In this document: piece after piece, positions 6,364 to 13,241 of the stretch | How the letters are laid out: the number at the start of each line of letters is the position of its first letter | Position numbering within the stretch: the stretch's first letter is position 1 | NCBI GenBank assembly: GCA_937907415.1 | Contig: CALCHY010000071.1 | Location: 1 to 21,350 of the forward strand | From: an uncultured Trueperaceae bacterium | GTDB taxonomy: Bacteria > Deinococcota > Deinococci > Deinococcales > Trueperaceae | Length of the DNA: 21,350 bases | Direction: 5' to 3' | Notes under the pieces: generated by a model | What the model was told of the DNA's origin: nothing | What the model saw: the letters and a program-made list of their open reading frames with translations, nothing else | Database searches by the model: none | Position numbers and translations under genes: made by a program

Positions 6364-9300
6364 CTAGGCTCCTGCAATCCCGAGACGCTGCTCGATACGG
6401 TCAAGGCGCGGACCCAAGTGACGCCTGTAGATGGACTCGAAGAGGCTGTCCGCTTGCCGCGCGAACGCCTGCTCGTTCGCCGGGTCCCTGGGCGCTCCGT
6501 TGTACGTGTTGCTCTGGTTGACCGTGAAATTGATGTTGATGGCCGGCACAGACCGCGCCTGCTGTTGTTCGCGACGGCGACGCTCCTCAGCGTCACGACT
6601 GCCGCCACCAGCCAACGCGCCGATGAGCGTGCCGAGCAGGCCAATGCCACCAGCGATGAGCGTAGCGGGGTTAATCATGCCGCCAAAGAGGCTGATGGGC
6701 TCCATTCCTATCGAACCGACTATCGAGCCTGCGCCTGACAAGCCACTGCGGATGATGCCCACAACGTCGCCGTCCTGGAACGCCTTGATCGCCGCATCAC
6801 CGAACGCGAAACCCGCGCTAACCACGGTATTGGCGAACTGATCAGCGGCCTGCTCCCGCTCGCGGTTGATGCGCGCGGCATTCGCCAAATCACTCTGGTT
6901 GTCCTGCCGCGGGCGGAAACCCTGATACCCACTCGACGGCAAGGCGACGCCCGGCACGCTCGGCAGGCCGCCCACAGGCGACCACATCGGCGCGCGCTCA
7001 TTCTGTTCTGCCGCACGCGCCGCATCCTGCGCGGCGCGATCCAACTTCAGGATGCCGTCCGTGAGTTCGTTGATGGCGGCGACACTCAACGGCGTGAGAG
7101 TCGTCAAGGCATCCACCGCCGCCCGCACCTCATCCACCCCAACGCGGCCATCATGGAACGCCTGCACCGTGTCACGCGCCACCGCAGCCGCCGCGTCACG
7201 ACCAGTCAACACCTGCAAACCGCCCCGGTCAGCGGCGCTCGTGCCCGCCAACCCAACGCGACCCGCACCGTACTTCGCGACCGCGCCAGCGAACACGCTC
7301 ATGCGAGCCGTCTCATCATTCGCGGCCTTGATGGTCGCCGTCAGGCTGCTAGCGGTCGTCAACCACCGCCCCAGCTCGTCGCCGCTGTCAGCCAACGAGT
7401 CGATGTAAGCGCGTTGCGCTTCCTCGGCGGCCCTGGCGTCAGCCTGCGCCTGCGCGGTGTCAGCCCTGATGGCCGCCGCCTGCCGCCGCAAGTCGGCGTT
7501 GATGGTCAACGCCTCTCGATGCCCAGCCACGCGCGCCTGACGGTCAACCTCAGCCGCGTCACTCATGGCCTGCATCGTGTCCGCCATGATGGCCGCCGCC
7601 AGCGCCCGCAAGGCGGCTCTGGCGGCGGGGTCTGGTGGCGCTGCGGCAGGCACCGGCTCGCGCGCCTGTAACGCCGCGGTGTCGCGGCGAGCGCGGAGCG
7701 CCGCCAAGTCGCTCGCGCTCACTTGCCCGTGGAACTCCGTGAGCGCTTCCGTGATGGCGTTGTCGATGAGGCCGACGCGTTTCTGCGCCGCTTCGCGGTA
7801 CGCGGCTGGGGTGCCTTCGAACGCCGCGCGGCGCATGGCCTCAGTGCCGGCCTTATCAAGCTCGGCGAGGACGTCGCTCCAGACGCGCGCCGCGCCACCG
7901 GTGCCAACGCCAGCGCCACTGCCGCCGCCGGGTGGCGGCACGGTAGTCGGCGTGGGCGTCGGCGTGAACTTGAAGTTCGGAATGGCCCCAACCTGAGCCA
8001 GAAAATCCACTATCGGCTGCGAGTACGCTGGCCGCAGACCCGCCTCCGTCATCGCCACGATCGCGTCCTGCAGAAGGTCAATCGCCGTGAGGAGCTCGTT
8101 GTTATCCAGCGCCGTGCGGATGTCGGACGCTAGGTTCACGTTCCCCATGAGGCCGCCCGCTTGAGCGAGCGCCCCGCCGAGTGGCGTCGGCCCGAACAGG
8201 CTCGCGCCGAGCACCTGCCGCTTCGTGTCCAGCACGGCGATAGCGACGTCCGTGAGGATGCGCTTGGCTTGCTCCACGCCGACGTCGCCGGTGGCGACCA
8301 GCTCGTCGCGGAGGCCCTGCAAGGAGGCCTTGAGTGGCCCGTCAACCTGCTTGACGAGTTCGTCGAGGGCGCCGGTCATGCTGTCTTTGTTCCCGCTCGC
8401 GACGGCTTTCCGCGTGGAGTCTAGGGCGGCCGTGAGGCTGCTGCCGCCGGTGGCGAGGACAGCAGCGAGTCCGGCGACGGCGGTGACGCCGAGGACAATC
8501 CAACCGGCAGGCCCGAACGAGAGCAAGCCAAGACCAGACAGGCCCGTGAGGGCCGTCTTGATGGCCACGAAGCCGGTCGCTAACGCCGTAGCGCCTACCG
8601 CCGCGCCGACCATGGCGATGCCGGCGTTCTTCACCGGCGTCGGTAGGCTGTTCGCGAGCCGCAGCATGGTGCCGAGGCCCTCCGTGAGCGGCACGATGAC
8701 CTTGAGTGCCAGGTCGCCCGCCGTTTCGCGGAACGAACGCCACTGCCGCGTGACCTCAGCCTGCGACCGCGGCAGGCCACGCAGGAGGATATCAACGTCC
8801 TCGATCTCGGATTTGGTCTCGTCGTAGATTGCGTTTACGCGCGCTTGGATGAGTTCCTGCTGCGTGAGCTGCTCGACGGTCTTGCCCACTGATTTCGCGT
8901 AAGCCTGCGCGACCGGCCCGAGGTTCGCGACGATGCCGCTCGTCTCAAGCAACTGCGACCGGCCCGTGGCCACGGCGACGCCTACGTTGTTGAACGCCAT
9001 GCTGATGTCAACACCAGCAGCAGCCGCAGACGCGCCGGCGGCAGTGAGGGCGCGTTCCACGTCATCCAGGCTCGCGCCTTGCCGCAGCATGAACGTCGCA
9101 GACTCCTCCACGACGCTGTTCACGACGCCGAACTTGTCAGCGAGGCGCTGCACGACCGCCGCGCCCTCCGCGGCACTCTGGTTATTACGCTCCAAGGCCT
9201 TTTGGAAGAGGGCAGCTGACGCAGTGGCTTGGTGCGCCAAGGTCGCCGAGTCGCGCATGAAACCCACGTAAGCCCTGAGGCCCTGGCTGGCTGCGATGGC

Positions 9301-9570
9301 CCCAATGGCAGCGCTGAGGCCTTTTACCGAGGCCGTTGTGCGTTCGGTGGCGGGCAGGGCTTGCTCGCGGAAACTGTCGCCTATCTTCTTGCCCGCAGTC
9401 GCGCCTTCTTGCCCCAGCTTGGTGAACCGCCCTTGCGCGTCACGCGCCTTGTCGCCAATGCCCTTGAACGTCTTCTCCGTCTCACCCTGGGCTTGAGACA
9501 GGCCGGTCTTGAGGCCCGAGGCGTCAAGTTTCGTGCGCAGTACTGCAGTGCCAAGGCTCGTGTCGGCCAC
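6364..9570 (-). CDS. Tail tape measure protein
   Basis: 1068 aa, the longest gene of the window, directly after the chaperone region as expected. It sets tail length and travels through the tail during infection. GTG 9570 has GGAGGT 6 nt upstream. The N-terminal third (1-290) is Ala/Gln-rich and helical (LDASGLKTGLSQAQGETEKTF). Two hydrophobic segments lie at about 315-340 and 347-375. A Thr/Pro linker (TPTPTPTTVPPPGGG) near residue 540 separates a long coiled region rich in RxxAAxIRAD-type helices. A Gly-rich hydrophobic patch (GGMINPATLIAGGIGLLGTLIGALAGGG) lies near 980-1005, and a charged helical end DRIEQRLGIAGA closes it. No peptidase or lysozyme domain was noticed. Confidence 0.9.
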   Translation of the reverse strand: MADTSLGTAVLRTKLDASGLKTGLSQAQGETEKTFKGIGDKARDAQGRFTKLGQEGATAGKKIGDSFREQALPATERTTASVKGLSAAIGAIAASQGLRAYVGFMRDSATLAHQATASAALFQKALERNNQSAAEGAAVVQRLADKFGVVNSVVEESATFMLRQGASLDDVERALTAAGASAAAAGVDISMAFNNVGVAVATGRSQLLETSGIVANLGPVAQAYAKSVGKTVEQLTQQELIQARVNAIYDETKSEIEDVDILLRGLPRSQAEVTRQWRSFRETAGDLALKVIVPLTEGLGTMLRLANSLPTPVKNAGIAMVGAAVGATALATGFVAIKTALTGLSGLGLLSFGPAGWIVLGVTAVAGLAAVLATGGSSLTAALDSTRKAVASGNKDSMTGALDELVKQVDGPLKASLQGLRDELVATGDVGVEQAKRILTDVAIAVLDTKRQVLGASLFGPTPLGGALAQAGGLMGNVNLASDIRTALDNNELLTAIDLLQDAIVAMTEAGLRPAYSQPIVDFLAQVGAIPNFKFTPTPTPTTVPPPGGGSGAGVGTGGAARVWSDVLAELDKAGTEAMRRAAFEGTPAAYREAAQKRVGLIDNAITEALTEFHGQVSASDLAALRARRDTAALQAREPVPAAAPPDPAARAALRALAAAIMADTMQAMSDAAEVDRQARVAGHREALTINADLRRQAAAIRADTAQAQADARAAEEAQRAYIDSLADSGDELGRWLTTASSLTATIKAANDETARMSVFAGAVAKYGAGRVGLAGTSAADRGGLQVLTGRDAAAAVARDTVQAFHDGRVGVDEVRAAVDALTTLTPLSVAAINELTDGILKLDRAAQDAARAAEQNERAPMWSPVGGLPSVPGVALPSSGYQGFRPRQDNQSDLANAARINREREQAADQFANTVVSAGFAFGDAAIKAFQDGDVVGIIRSGLSGAGSIVGSIGMEPISLFGGMINPATLIAGGIGLLGTLIGALAGGGSRDAEERRRREQQQARSVPAININFTVNQSNTYNGAPRDPANEQAFARQADSLFESIYRRHLGPRLDRIEQRLGIAGA

Positions 9571-9618
9571 GGGGCGACCTCCAATCAGTTACGCTCCCAT
9601 CGACGAGGGAGGCAGTGC

Positions 9619-9831
9619 ATGGTTCACGTGATGGTGGGGTTGGCCGTCCTGTCGGGCATCGGCGGCGTCATCGGCGTCGGGGTGCTGTGGGATGCGCCAG
9701 CATCAGCGCTGGTGGCGCTCGCCAGCGGGGTTATCTCCGCGTTGTTCTGGGCTGCCCTCGCGGCCGTGCTGGGGAACCAGCAGGCGATACTCCGCGAACT
9801 GACCGAACTACGAGGCCGCCGCCAGACCTAG
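9619..9831 (+). CDS. Small two-helix membrane protein on the opposite strand (moron candidate)
   Basis: A 70-aa frame from ATG 9619 with GAGGGAGG 6 nt upstream. It fills the only sizeable gap (9571-9827) between tape measure and chaperone genes, a stretch with no minus-strand gene, so it is unlikely to be a shadow. Two hydrophobic segments (about residues 2-23 and 29-51) are separated by the short turn LWDAPAS and followed by a polar helix NQQAILRELTELRGRRQT, which would be cytoplasmic by the positive-inside rule. Its TAG (9829-9831) overlaps the chaperone's TAG (9828-9830) in CTAG. TACGCT at 9590-9595 could be a -10 box. Family unknown; a superinfection-exclusion or holin-like role is only a guess. 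Confidence 0.65.
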   Translation: MVHVMVGLAVLSGIGGVIGVGVLWDAPASALVALASGVISALFWAALAAVLGNQQAILRELTELRGRRQT

Positions 9832-10238
9832 GCGCGAGCGGCGTGCCGAATGGCGTTCACCGGCGCGATCTCCAAAGCCCACGACGGCAGGCGCTTGACG
9901 TTCGCGAGGAAGTCCCGCGCGGCGGCCTGACTGATGCTGCCGCTCGCGTCCTCCTGCACCCACTCTGGCCGCGCGTACCAAGGCAGCAACTCGAACGCCG
10001 TGAAGCGCTCGTGGTCAGCCAACGGCGGCTCATCCGACGGGTTCTTAGGTGGGCGTTTCCCGCCCATCATGTTGAGCGCGCGCGCCTCCAACTGCGCCAT
10101 CGGGTAGGCGTGCCTGAGTTGCACCTCCCGCATGTGCAGCAGGTAGTAGGCGGCTTCGGCGTCCGTGAGGTTGCGGAGTACGTCCGGCGCCCAACCGTAA
10201 GCGCCGGCCAGCAGCGCCAACTCGGGGCCGGTAGCTAC
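9828..10238 (-). CDS. Tail assembly chaperone, C-terminal (gpT-like) part made by -1 frameshift
   Basis: This frame follows the shorter chaperone gene and has no start with a ribosome site of its own (the first candidate is a TTG at 10220). After a -1 slip at C CCA AAG (10238-10244) it is read as P-K-V-A-T-G-P-E-L-A-L-L-A-G and continues for about 135 residues to a TAG at 9828. It contains the helical segment LTDAEAAYYLLHMREVQLRHAY and FELLPWYARPEW, and ends PVNAIRHAARA. By analogy with lambda gpG/gpGT, the fused long form bridges tape measure and tail-tube protein during tail assembly and is absent from the virion. Position directly before the tape measure agrees. Confidence 0.82.
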   Translation of the reverse strand, partial: VATGPELALLAGAYGWAPDVLRNLTDAEAAYYLLHMREVQLRHAYPMAQLEARALNMMGGKRPPKNPSDEPPLADHERFTAFELLPWYARPEWVQEDASGSISQAAARDFLANVKRLPSWALEIAPVNAIRHAARA

Positions 10239-10244
10239 TTTGGG
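10204..10244 (-). promoter_or_regulatory. Programmed -1 ribosomal frameshift site with stem-loop
   Basis: On the minus strand CCCAAAG (10244-10238) is an XXXYYYZ slippery heptamer, in frame as C CCA AAG and immediately before the TAG of the short chaperone. Six bases later CCGGCC (10231-10226) pairs with GGCCGG (10209-10204) over a 16-nt loop, a suitable stimulatory hairpin at normal spacing. The -1 frame after the slip is exactly the frame of the downstream chaperone extension. Confidence 0.85.
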
Positions 10245-10564
10245 TTATCGCCCGGCCAACCGTTGCCGTACAGGCCATGCACGATCGCCACGAGGTACAC
10301 GTCGGGTTGGGCGTTCACCCAGTCGAGGGTGACGCCTGCGCCGCGGGCGTTCAGGGCGTCCAGCACGAGTTGGCGTTGCGCGGTCGGGTCATCGCTGGTT
10401 TCGGCGGCGAGCCATGCGGCTTTCTCCGTTTGGCTGAAGTGCCGCCCGGTGAACTGGATACCGCCTAGTTCGATGGTGGGCCAGTTGCCTAGGAGCGCGT
10501 CGAGGCTGATGACGTTACTCGAGGCGGGCGCGGCTTTCGCGGGGGTCTTCTTCTTGCTGCTCAC
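10235..10564 (-). CDS. Tail assembly chaperone, short form (gpG-like)
   Basis: 109 aa from a GTG at 10564 that overlaps the previous stop as GTGA; the frame extends further upstream without a good start. The N-terminus is Lys/Ala-rich and disordered (SSKKKTPAKAAPASS). A folded part follows with LLGNWPTIELGGIQFTGRHF, a helix QTEKAAWLAAETSD, and LDALNARGAGVTLDWVNAQPD. It ends in NPK before a TAG, at the slippery heptamer where some ribosomes shift to make the longer form. It acts in the cytoplasm during tail assembly, holding the tape measure for tube polymerisation. Identification is by order, size, the frameshift and general resemblance, not by a named motif. Confidence 0.82.
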   Translation of the reverse strand: MSSKKKTPAKAAPASSNVISLDALLGNWPTIELGGIQFTGRHFSQTEKAAWLAAETSDDPTAQRQLVLDALNARGAGVTLDWVNAQPDVYLVAIVHGLYGNGWPGDNPK

Positions 10565-10800
10565 GGTGCCTCCACTGTCTCTAGCGTGACGTTGGCCGCC
10601 CACTGCGGGGCGGGCAGGTTCTGATATTCCTCGGGGATAAATATGGTGATGCGCTCGTCGTTGTCCACAAGCGTCGTCTGCTCAATCGACAATCCAGGCG
10701 CGACGAACAGTAGGCCGGCGTGTAGTCCCCCGCGAACACGCGAGGGACCACACGCCACCAACACGGGCTCGCCAGCCCGCTGGTAAGTGCTTGTAAGCAC
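10561..10800 (-). CDS. Small tail-region protein of unknown function
   Basis: 79 aa from a GTG at 10800, three bases after the major-tail stop; its end overlaps the chaperone start as GTGA, so the three genes form one translational run. No ribosome site precedes GTG 10800 and the start codon lies in an inverted repeat GTGCTT-GT-AAGCAC (10787-10800), so a later start (for example GTG near the VRGG sequence) is possible. The conserved-looking C-terminal half (RITIFIPEEYQNLPAPQWAA) is beta-rich. I do not recognise the family; small genes between tail tube and chaperone are common in siphoviruses and may be minor tail or chaperone-accessory proteins. Confidence 0.55.
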   Translation of the reverse strand: MLTSTYQRAGEPVLVACGPSRVRGGLHAGLLFVAPGLSIEQTTLVDNDERITIFIPEEYQNLPAPQWAANVTLETVEAP

Positions 10801-10803
10801 CGC

Positions 10804-11541
10804 TTAGGTGATGTTGACGAGGACGGGCTTGCCCTGCCCAGCGAACGTCCAGCTCGCGTCGTACATGCCGGATGCTGGGTTGGACTCGCTGTAGCCGCGA
10901 ATCTTCGCGCGGCCAGACTTCGAGTGAATCGGCGCGCCGTCCTCATCGGGGCTGATTTGCTTCACCCAGATTTCGCGGCCCTCATGCGCGGCGAGCCGCA
11001 CCTGCTGGAACGCGTAATCACCGGGCTTGTAACGCCCCTGACGCTGCACCTGCCACGACTTGCTCGTGTCCTCGGACTCGTCCCACGACATGGCGTTAGC
11101 CGAGTCGTAGGTGACGCTCTGCAGGTTCTGCGTGTTCTCAGACAGCGTGTAATCCGATTGCTCAGTACCCAGGACCCTGTACATGCGGTCCCACGTCGCC
11201 GTGTCAGAGGCGGCCAGCGCGCCGGGGATACCAGCGCCTTTCACGCCTTCCACGGCATCCACAGGCACGGGACCCTCGCTGCTGGTGACGGCTGTATCAG
11301 CGGTCACGACGAGCTGCACCTCGTCCGGGTCGCCAGCGTTGAACACGAGGATCTGATTAGCGCGGAGGGTCACGTCCGCGCTGCTGGTGAGCGGCACCGT
11401 GGTCGCGGCGGCTGCTGCGCCGGCTGCGCCCACGGTGAGCGTGACGGCGACGGGCGCGACGGCCTTAGCCCCGACGGCGGCGGCGTCACTCACGAGGACG
11501 ACGGTCTCTTTCGCTTTCACGAAACTAGTGTCGAAAGCCAT
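10804..11541 (-). CDS. Major tail (tube) protein
   Basis: 245 aa from ATG 11541, with AGGAG 6 nt upstream; a longer frame to 11601 lacks such a signal. The middle and C-terminal parts show the tube-protein style of alternating strands: SWDESEDTSKSWQVQRQGRY, DYAFQQVRLAAHEGREIWVKQ, then SGMYDASWTFAGQGKPVLVN near the end. Residues about 31-98 hold an Ala/Val/Thr-rich beta module (AAAAATTVPLTSSADVTL, ILVFNAG, VQLVVTAD) that resembles one in the major capsid protein of this window. The gene sits between neck genes and the chaperone, the normal place for the tube protein, which polymerises around the tape measure. Confidence 0.78.
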   Translation of the reverse strand: MAFDTSFVKAKETVVLVSDAAAVGAKAVAPVAVTLTVGAAGAAAAATTVPLTSSADVTLRANQILVFNAGDPDEVQLVVTADTAVTSSEGPVPVDAVEGVKGAGIPGALAASDTATWDRMYRVLGTEQSDYTLSENTQNLQSVTYDSANAMSWDESEDTSKSWQVQRQGRYKPGDYAFQQVRLAAHEGREIWVKQISPDEDGAPIHSKSGRAKIRGYSESNPASGMYDASWTFAGQGKPVLVNIT

Positions 11542-11551
11542 GTTCTGCTCC

Positions 11552-11917
11552 TTATCTTGGGATGCGGATGATGATTTGGTTGAGGATGCCGAGCCGCTCA
11601 TTACCCGGCACGGTGGCAGTAGACGCGCCGCTGTACTTGCGCACGATGCGCGTCACGGCGGGCGCTAGCGGCACAGGCCCGTGAGCCACGAGGCGCACGA
11701 TGTGCGTCTGCTCAAGGTTGCTCTCGGGGCCGTACAAGGCCGTGTTATCGAAGTCCGGGTCCAAACTGACGATGACCTCAAGGCCCGTAGCCGTCCAATC
11801 ACTCGGCGGATTACCGAGGTAGATGGCGCTCGTGCTCGGCAAGCCCGGCGCTGCGTATGTGCCCAGGAGGTTCACCAGGAGCGCCTTCAGGGCCGCGGTG
11901 AGTTGGACGGGGGTCAC
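11552..11917 (-). CDS. Putative tail terminator / tail completion protein
   Basis: 121 aa, GTG 11917 overlapping the upstream TGA as GTGA. It starts with a helix (TPVQLTAALKALLVNLLGTY), then has strands with IYLGNPPSDWTATGLEVIVSLD and QTHIVRLVAHG, and ends GILNQIIIRIPR. A helix followed by an alpha/beta core in a protein of 120-140 aa just before the tail tube is the usual form of tail-terminator proteins, which cap the tube and join it to the neck. The assignment is based mainly on place and length. Confidence 0.6.
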   Translation of the reverse strand: MTPVQLTAALKALLVNLLGTYAAPGLPSTSAIYLGNPPSDWTATGLEVIVSLDPDFDNTALYGPESNLEQTHIVRLVAHGPVPLAPAVTRIVRKYSGASTATVPGNERLGILNQIIIRIPR

Positions 11918-12309
11918 TGGATGCGCCCTAGGGAGGCCTTAGCGAGCTTCTCGAAGGCCGTCTCGAGCGTCTTGGCCTCGAGGGGCTCCTTCGTCCACGG
12001 GCGAGCCGGGAGACTGCTCCCGTCCTTGAGTCGGGCACCCTCGTGCACGGCCATCGCGTACTCCGTGTTCCACGAGTGGCTGTGCTCCGGGGCGGGAAGA
12101 CCGGCTTCGCGCTCACCCACGTAGGAGCGGCGCAACTCGCCAGTGTCGACGATGTCGCGAGGGCTGGGGTCGCTGGGCCAACCCCACTTCTTGGCTGTGA
12201 TCTCGGTCTGGAACTTCCGGCCAAGCACCTCGTTCGCCTGATGGAATGGCTCCACAAGGCTCCCGAGGATCTGCTCGTCGTTCCACTTGATGTCGAAGTC
12301 GTCAGGCAT
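11914..12309 (-). CDS. HK97 gp10-like neck/tail protein
   Basis: 131 aa from ATG 12309, overlapping the previous TGA as ATGA; an upstream extension of the frame is probably only a shadow. Features are like those of HK97 gp10-type proteins: an N-terminal helix with QILGSLVEPFHQANEVLGRK, a DTGELRRSY motif, typical for this family, then EYAMAVHEGARLKDG and PARPWTKEPLEA. The DTG.L..S and VHEG...PARPW succession is the main evidence. These proteins sit in the head-tail joining region of type-1-neck siphoviruses. Confidence 0.75.
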   Translation of the reverse strand: MPDDFDIKWNDEQILGSLVEPFHQANEVLGRKFQTEITAKKWGWPSDPSPRDIVDTGELRRSYVGEREAGLPAPEHSHSWNTEYAMAVHEGARLKDGSSLPARPWTKEPLEAKTLETAFEKLAKASLGRIQ

Positions 12310-12689
12310 CAGGTTGCCCTCCACTCCGCGATGAACGATTGGCCTAGCGTCTGGTCGACGACCTCCAGGAGACGCTCCCCGACCTGCACGATGCGCAGCT
12401 TCCCCGGCCGCCCCGCCCACGTCATGGGGAGCTCGCTTCCGATACCAAGTGCAGTCGGGAGGTTAGCCGGGCGGATGCAGCGGCCCTTGCCCTTCACGAC
12501 CTTGGGGTCGGCTCCGGGCAGGAACACAAGCTGAGGGGACTCGCTCGCCTTGAAGTTGATGACGAGCTCGCCCTGCTCAACGACCGGAACGGGGTTGCCG
12601 GTGACGGGGTCGGTGCCCCACTCGCCTGTCGGGGCGCTATAGGTGAGGGCGAACTCCTTGAAGACTCCCGCGAGGGCGCTCTCGGCCAT
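12309..12689 (-). CDS. Putative head-closure (stopper) protein
   Basis: 126 aa; ATG 12689 overlaps the preceding TGA (ATGA) and the next gene overlaps it in the same way. The sequence is beta-rich, with ELVINFKASESPQLVFLP, GRCIRPANLP, KLRIVQVGERLLEVVDQTLG and a final EWRAT. A beta barrel of about 110-130 aa between connector and gp10-like protein is the usual head-closure form, which seals the portal after packaging. No diagnostic motif is recognised; the call depends on gene order and composition. Confidence 0.55.
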   Translation of the reverse strand: MAESALAGVFKEFALTYSAPTGEWGTDPVTGNPVPVVEQGELVINFKASESPQLVFLPGADPKVVKGKGRCIRPANLPTALGIGSELPMTWAGRPGKLRIVQVGERLLEVVDQTLGQSFIAEWRAT

Positions 12690-13024
12690 CAGAACACCAC
12701 CGCGGCTTCGGTCGGCGCGCCAGTCATGGCCCGCAACTCAGACACACTCCACCCCTCGGGGATGGTGAGACCGATGTCGAAGGGCGCCTGGCTGGCGAGC
12801 AGCCCGTCGATCATGCGCTGCGGGTCGTCGAACACGGCGCCTTCGGCTTCGTGCAGTCGCTGCGTGTTCTTGGAGGTGATCCACAGGAACGCGGCCACGG
12901 CGTACGGGCGGTAGGTGGGGGTGGCGCTGGCGTCCAGCCCGGCGCTGGCGTCCAGGAGCGTGCTGATGTCGGCCCGGTCGAAGGCGAGGGCTTGAGCGAG
13001 GGTCGTGGCTTCCTGCTTCGTCAC
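12689..13024 (-). CDS. Putative head-tail connector (adaptor) protein
   Basis: 111 aa from a GTG at 13024, 13 nt after the previous stop, with AGGAAGGAG upstream. Predicted mostly helical: QEATTLAQALAFDRADISTLLD, RPYAVAAFLWITSKNTQRLHEAE, a segment DDPQRMIDGLLASQAPFD, and a tail WSVSELRAMTGAPTEA. A helical protein of about 110 aa as the first gene of the neck block corresponds to the adaptor bound to the portal. Length, helix content and position support this, but no family signature is seen. Confidence 0.5.
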   Translation of the reverse strand: MTKQEATTLAQALAFDRADISTLLDASAGLDASATPTYRPYAVAAFLWITSKNTQRLHEAEGAVFDDPQRMIDGLLASQAPFDIGLTIPEGWSVSELRAMTGAPTEAAVVF

Positions 13025-13037
13025 GCGGGCTCCTTCC

Positions 13038-13241
13038 TCAGCGCTTCTTCGCTTTCGGTTTCCCTACCGGAATGGGTTCTGGCGCGGGCGCGGGCGCGGG
13101 CTTGCCGTCCAAACCGCAACCGTTCGCGGCGCAGATCTCCGGCCACCGCGCGAGATGGTTGCGGAACGCGAACTCGCCGGTGAACACTTCCCCCGTCCAG
13201 GGCGACACGCGAGCGCCGCCCTGGACGTCGACCTTCCTCAC
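13038..13241 (-). CDS. Small Pro/Lys-rich protein downstream of the capsid gene
   Basis: 67 aa; GTG 13241 overlaps the capsid stop as GTGA, so translation is probably coupled to that of the capsid protein. The N-terminal two thirds include SPWTGEVFTGEFAFRNHLARW and CAANGCG with two cysteines close together. The C-terminus is a low-complexity PAPAPAPEPIPVGKPKAKK tail, basic at the end. It is not recognised. A head accessory or minor decoration role is possible from its coupling to the capsid gene, and the basic tail could contact nucleic acid, but neither is shown. Confidence 0.6.
   Translation of the reverse strand: MRKVDVQGGARVSPWTGEVFTGEFAFRNHLARWPEICAANGCGLDGKPAPAPAPEPIPVGKPKAKKR

Noticed and set aside
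9615..10589. Long plus-strand frame that starts close to the small membrane protein
   Set aside because: Arg/Pro-rich shadow of the chaperone genes; the real plus-strand gene uses the ATG at 9619 in another frame and ends at 9831.
10787..10800. Inverted repeat GTGCTT-GT-AAGCAC at the start of the 79-aa gene
   Set aside because: Only 6 bp with a 2-nt centre, too tight for an RNA hairpin and without other support as an operator.
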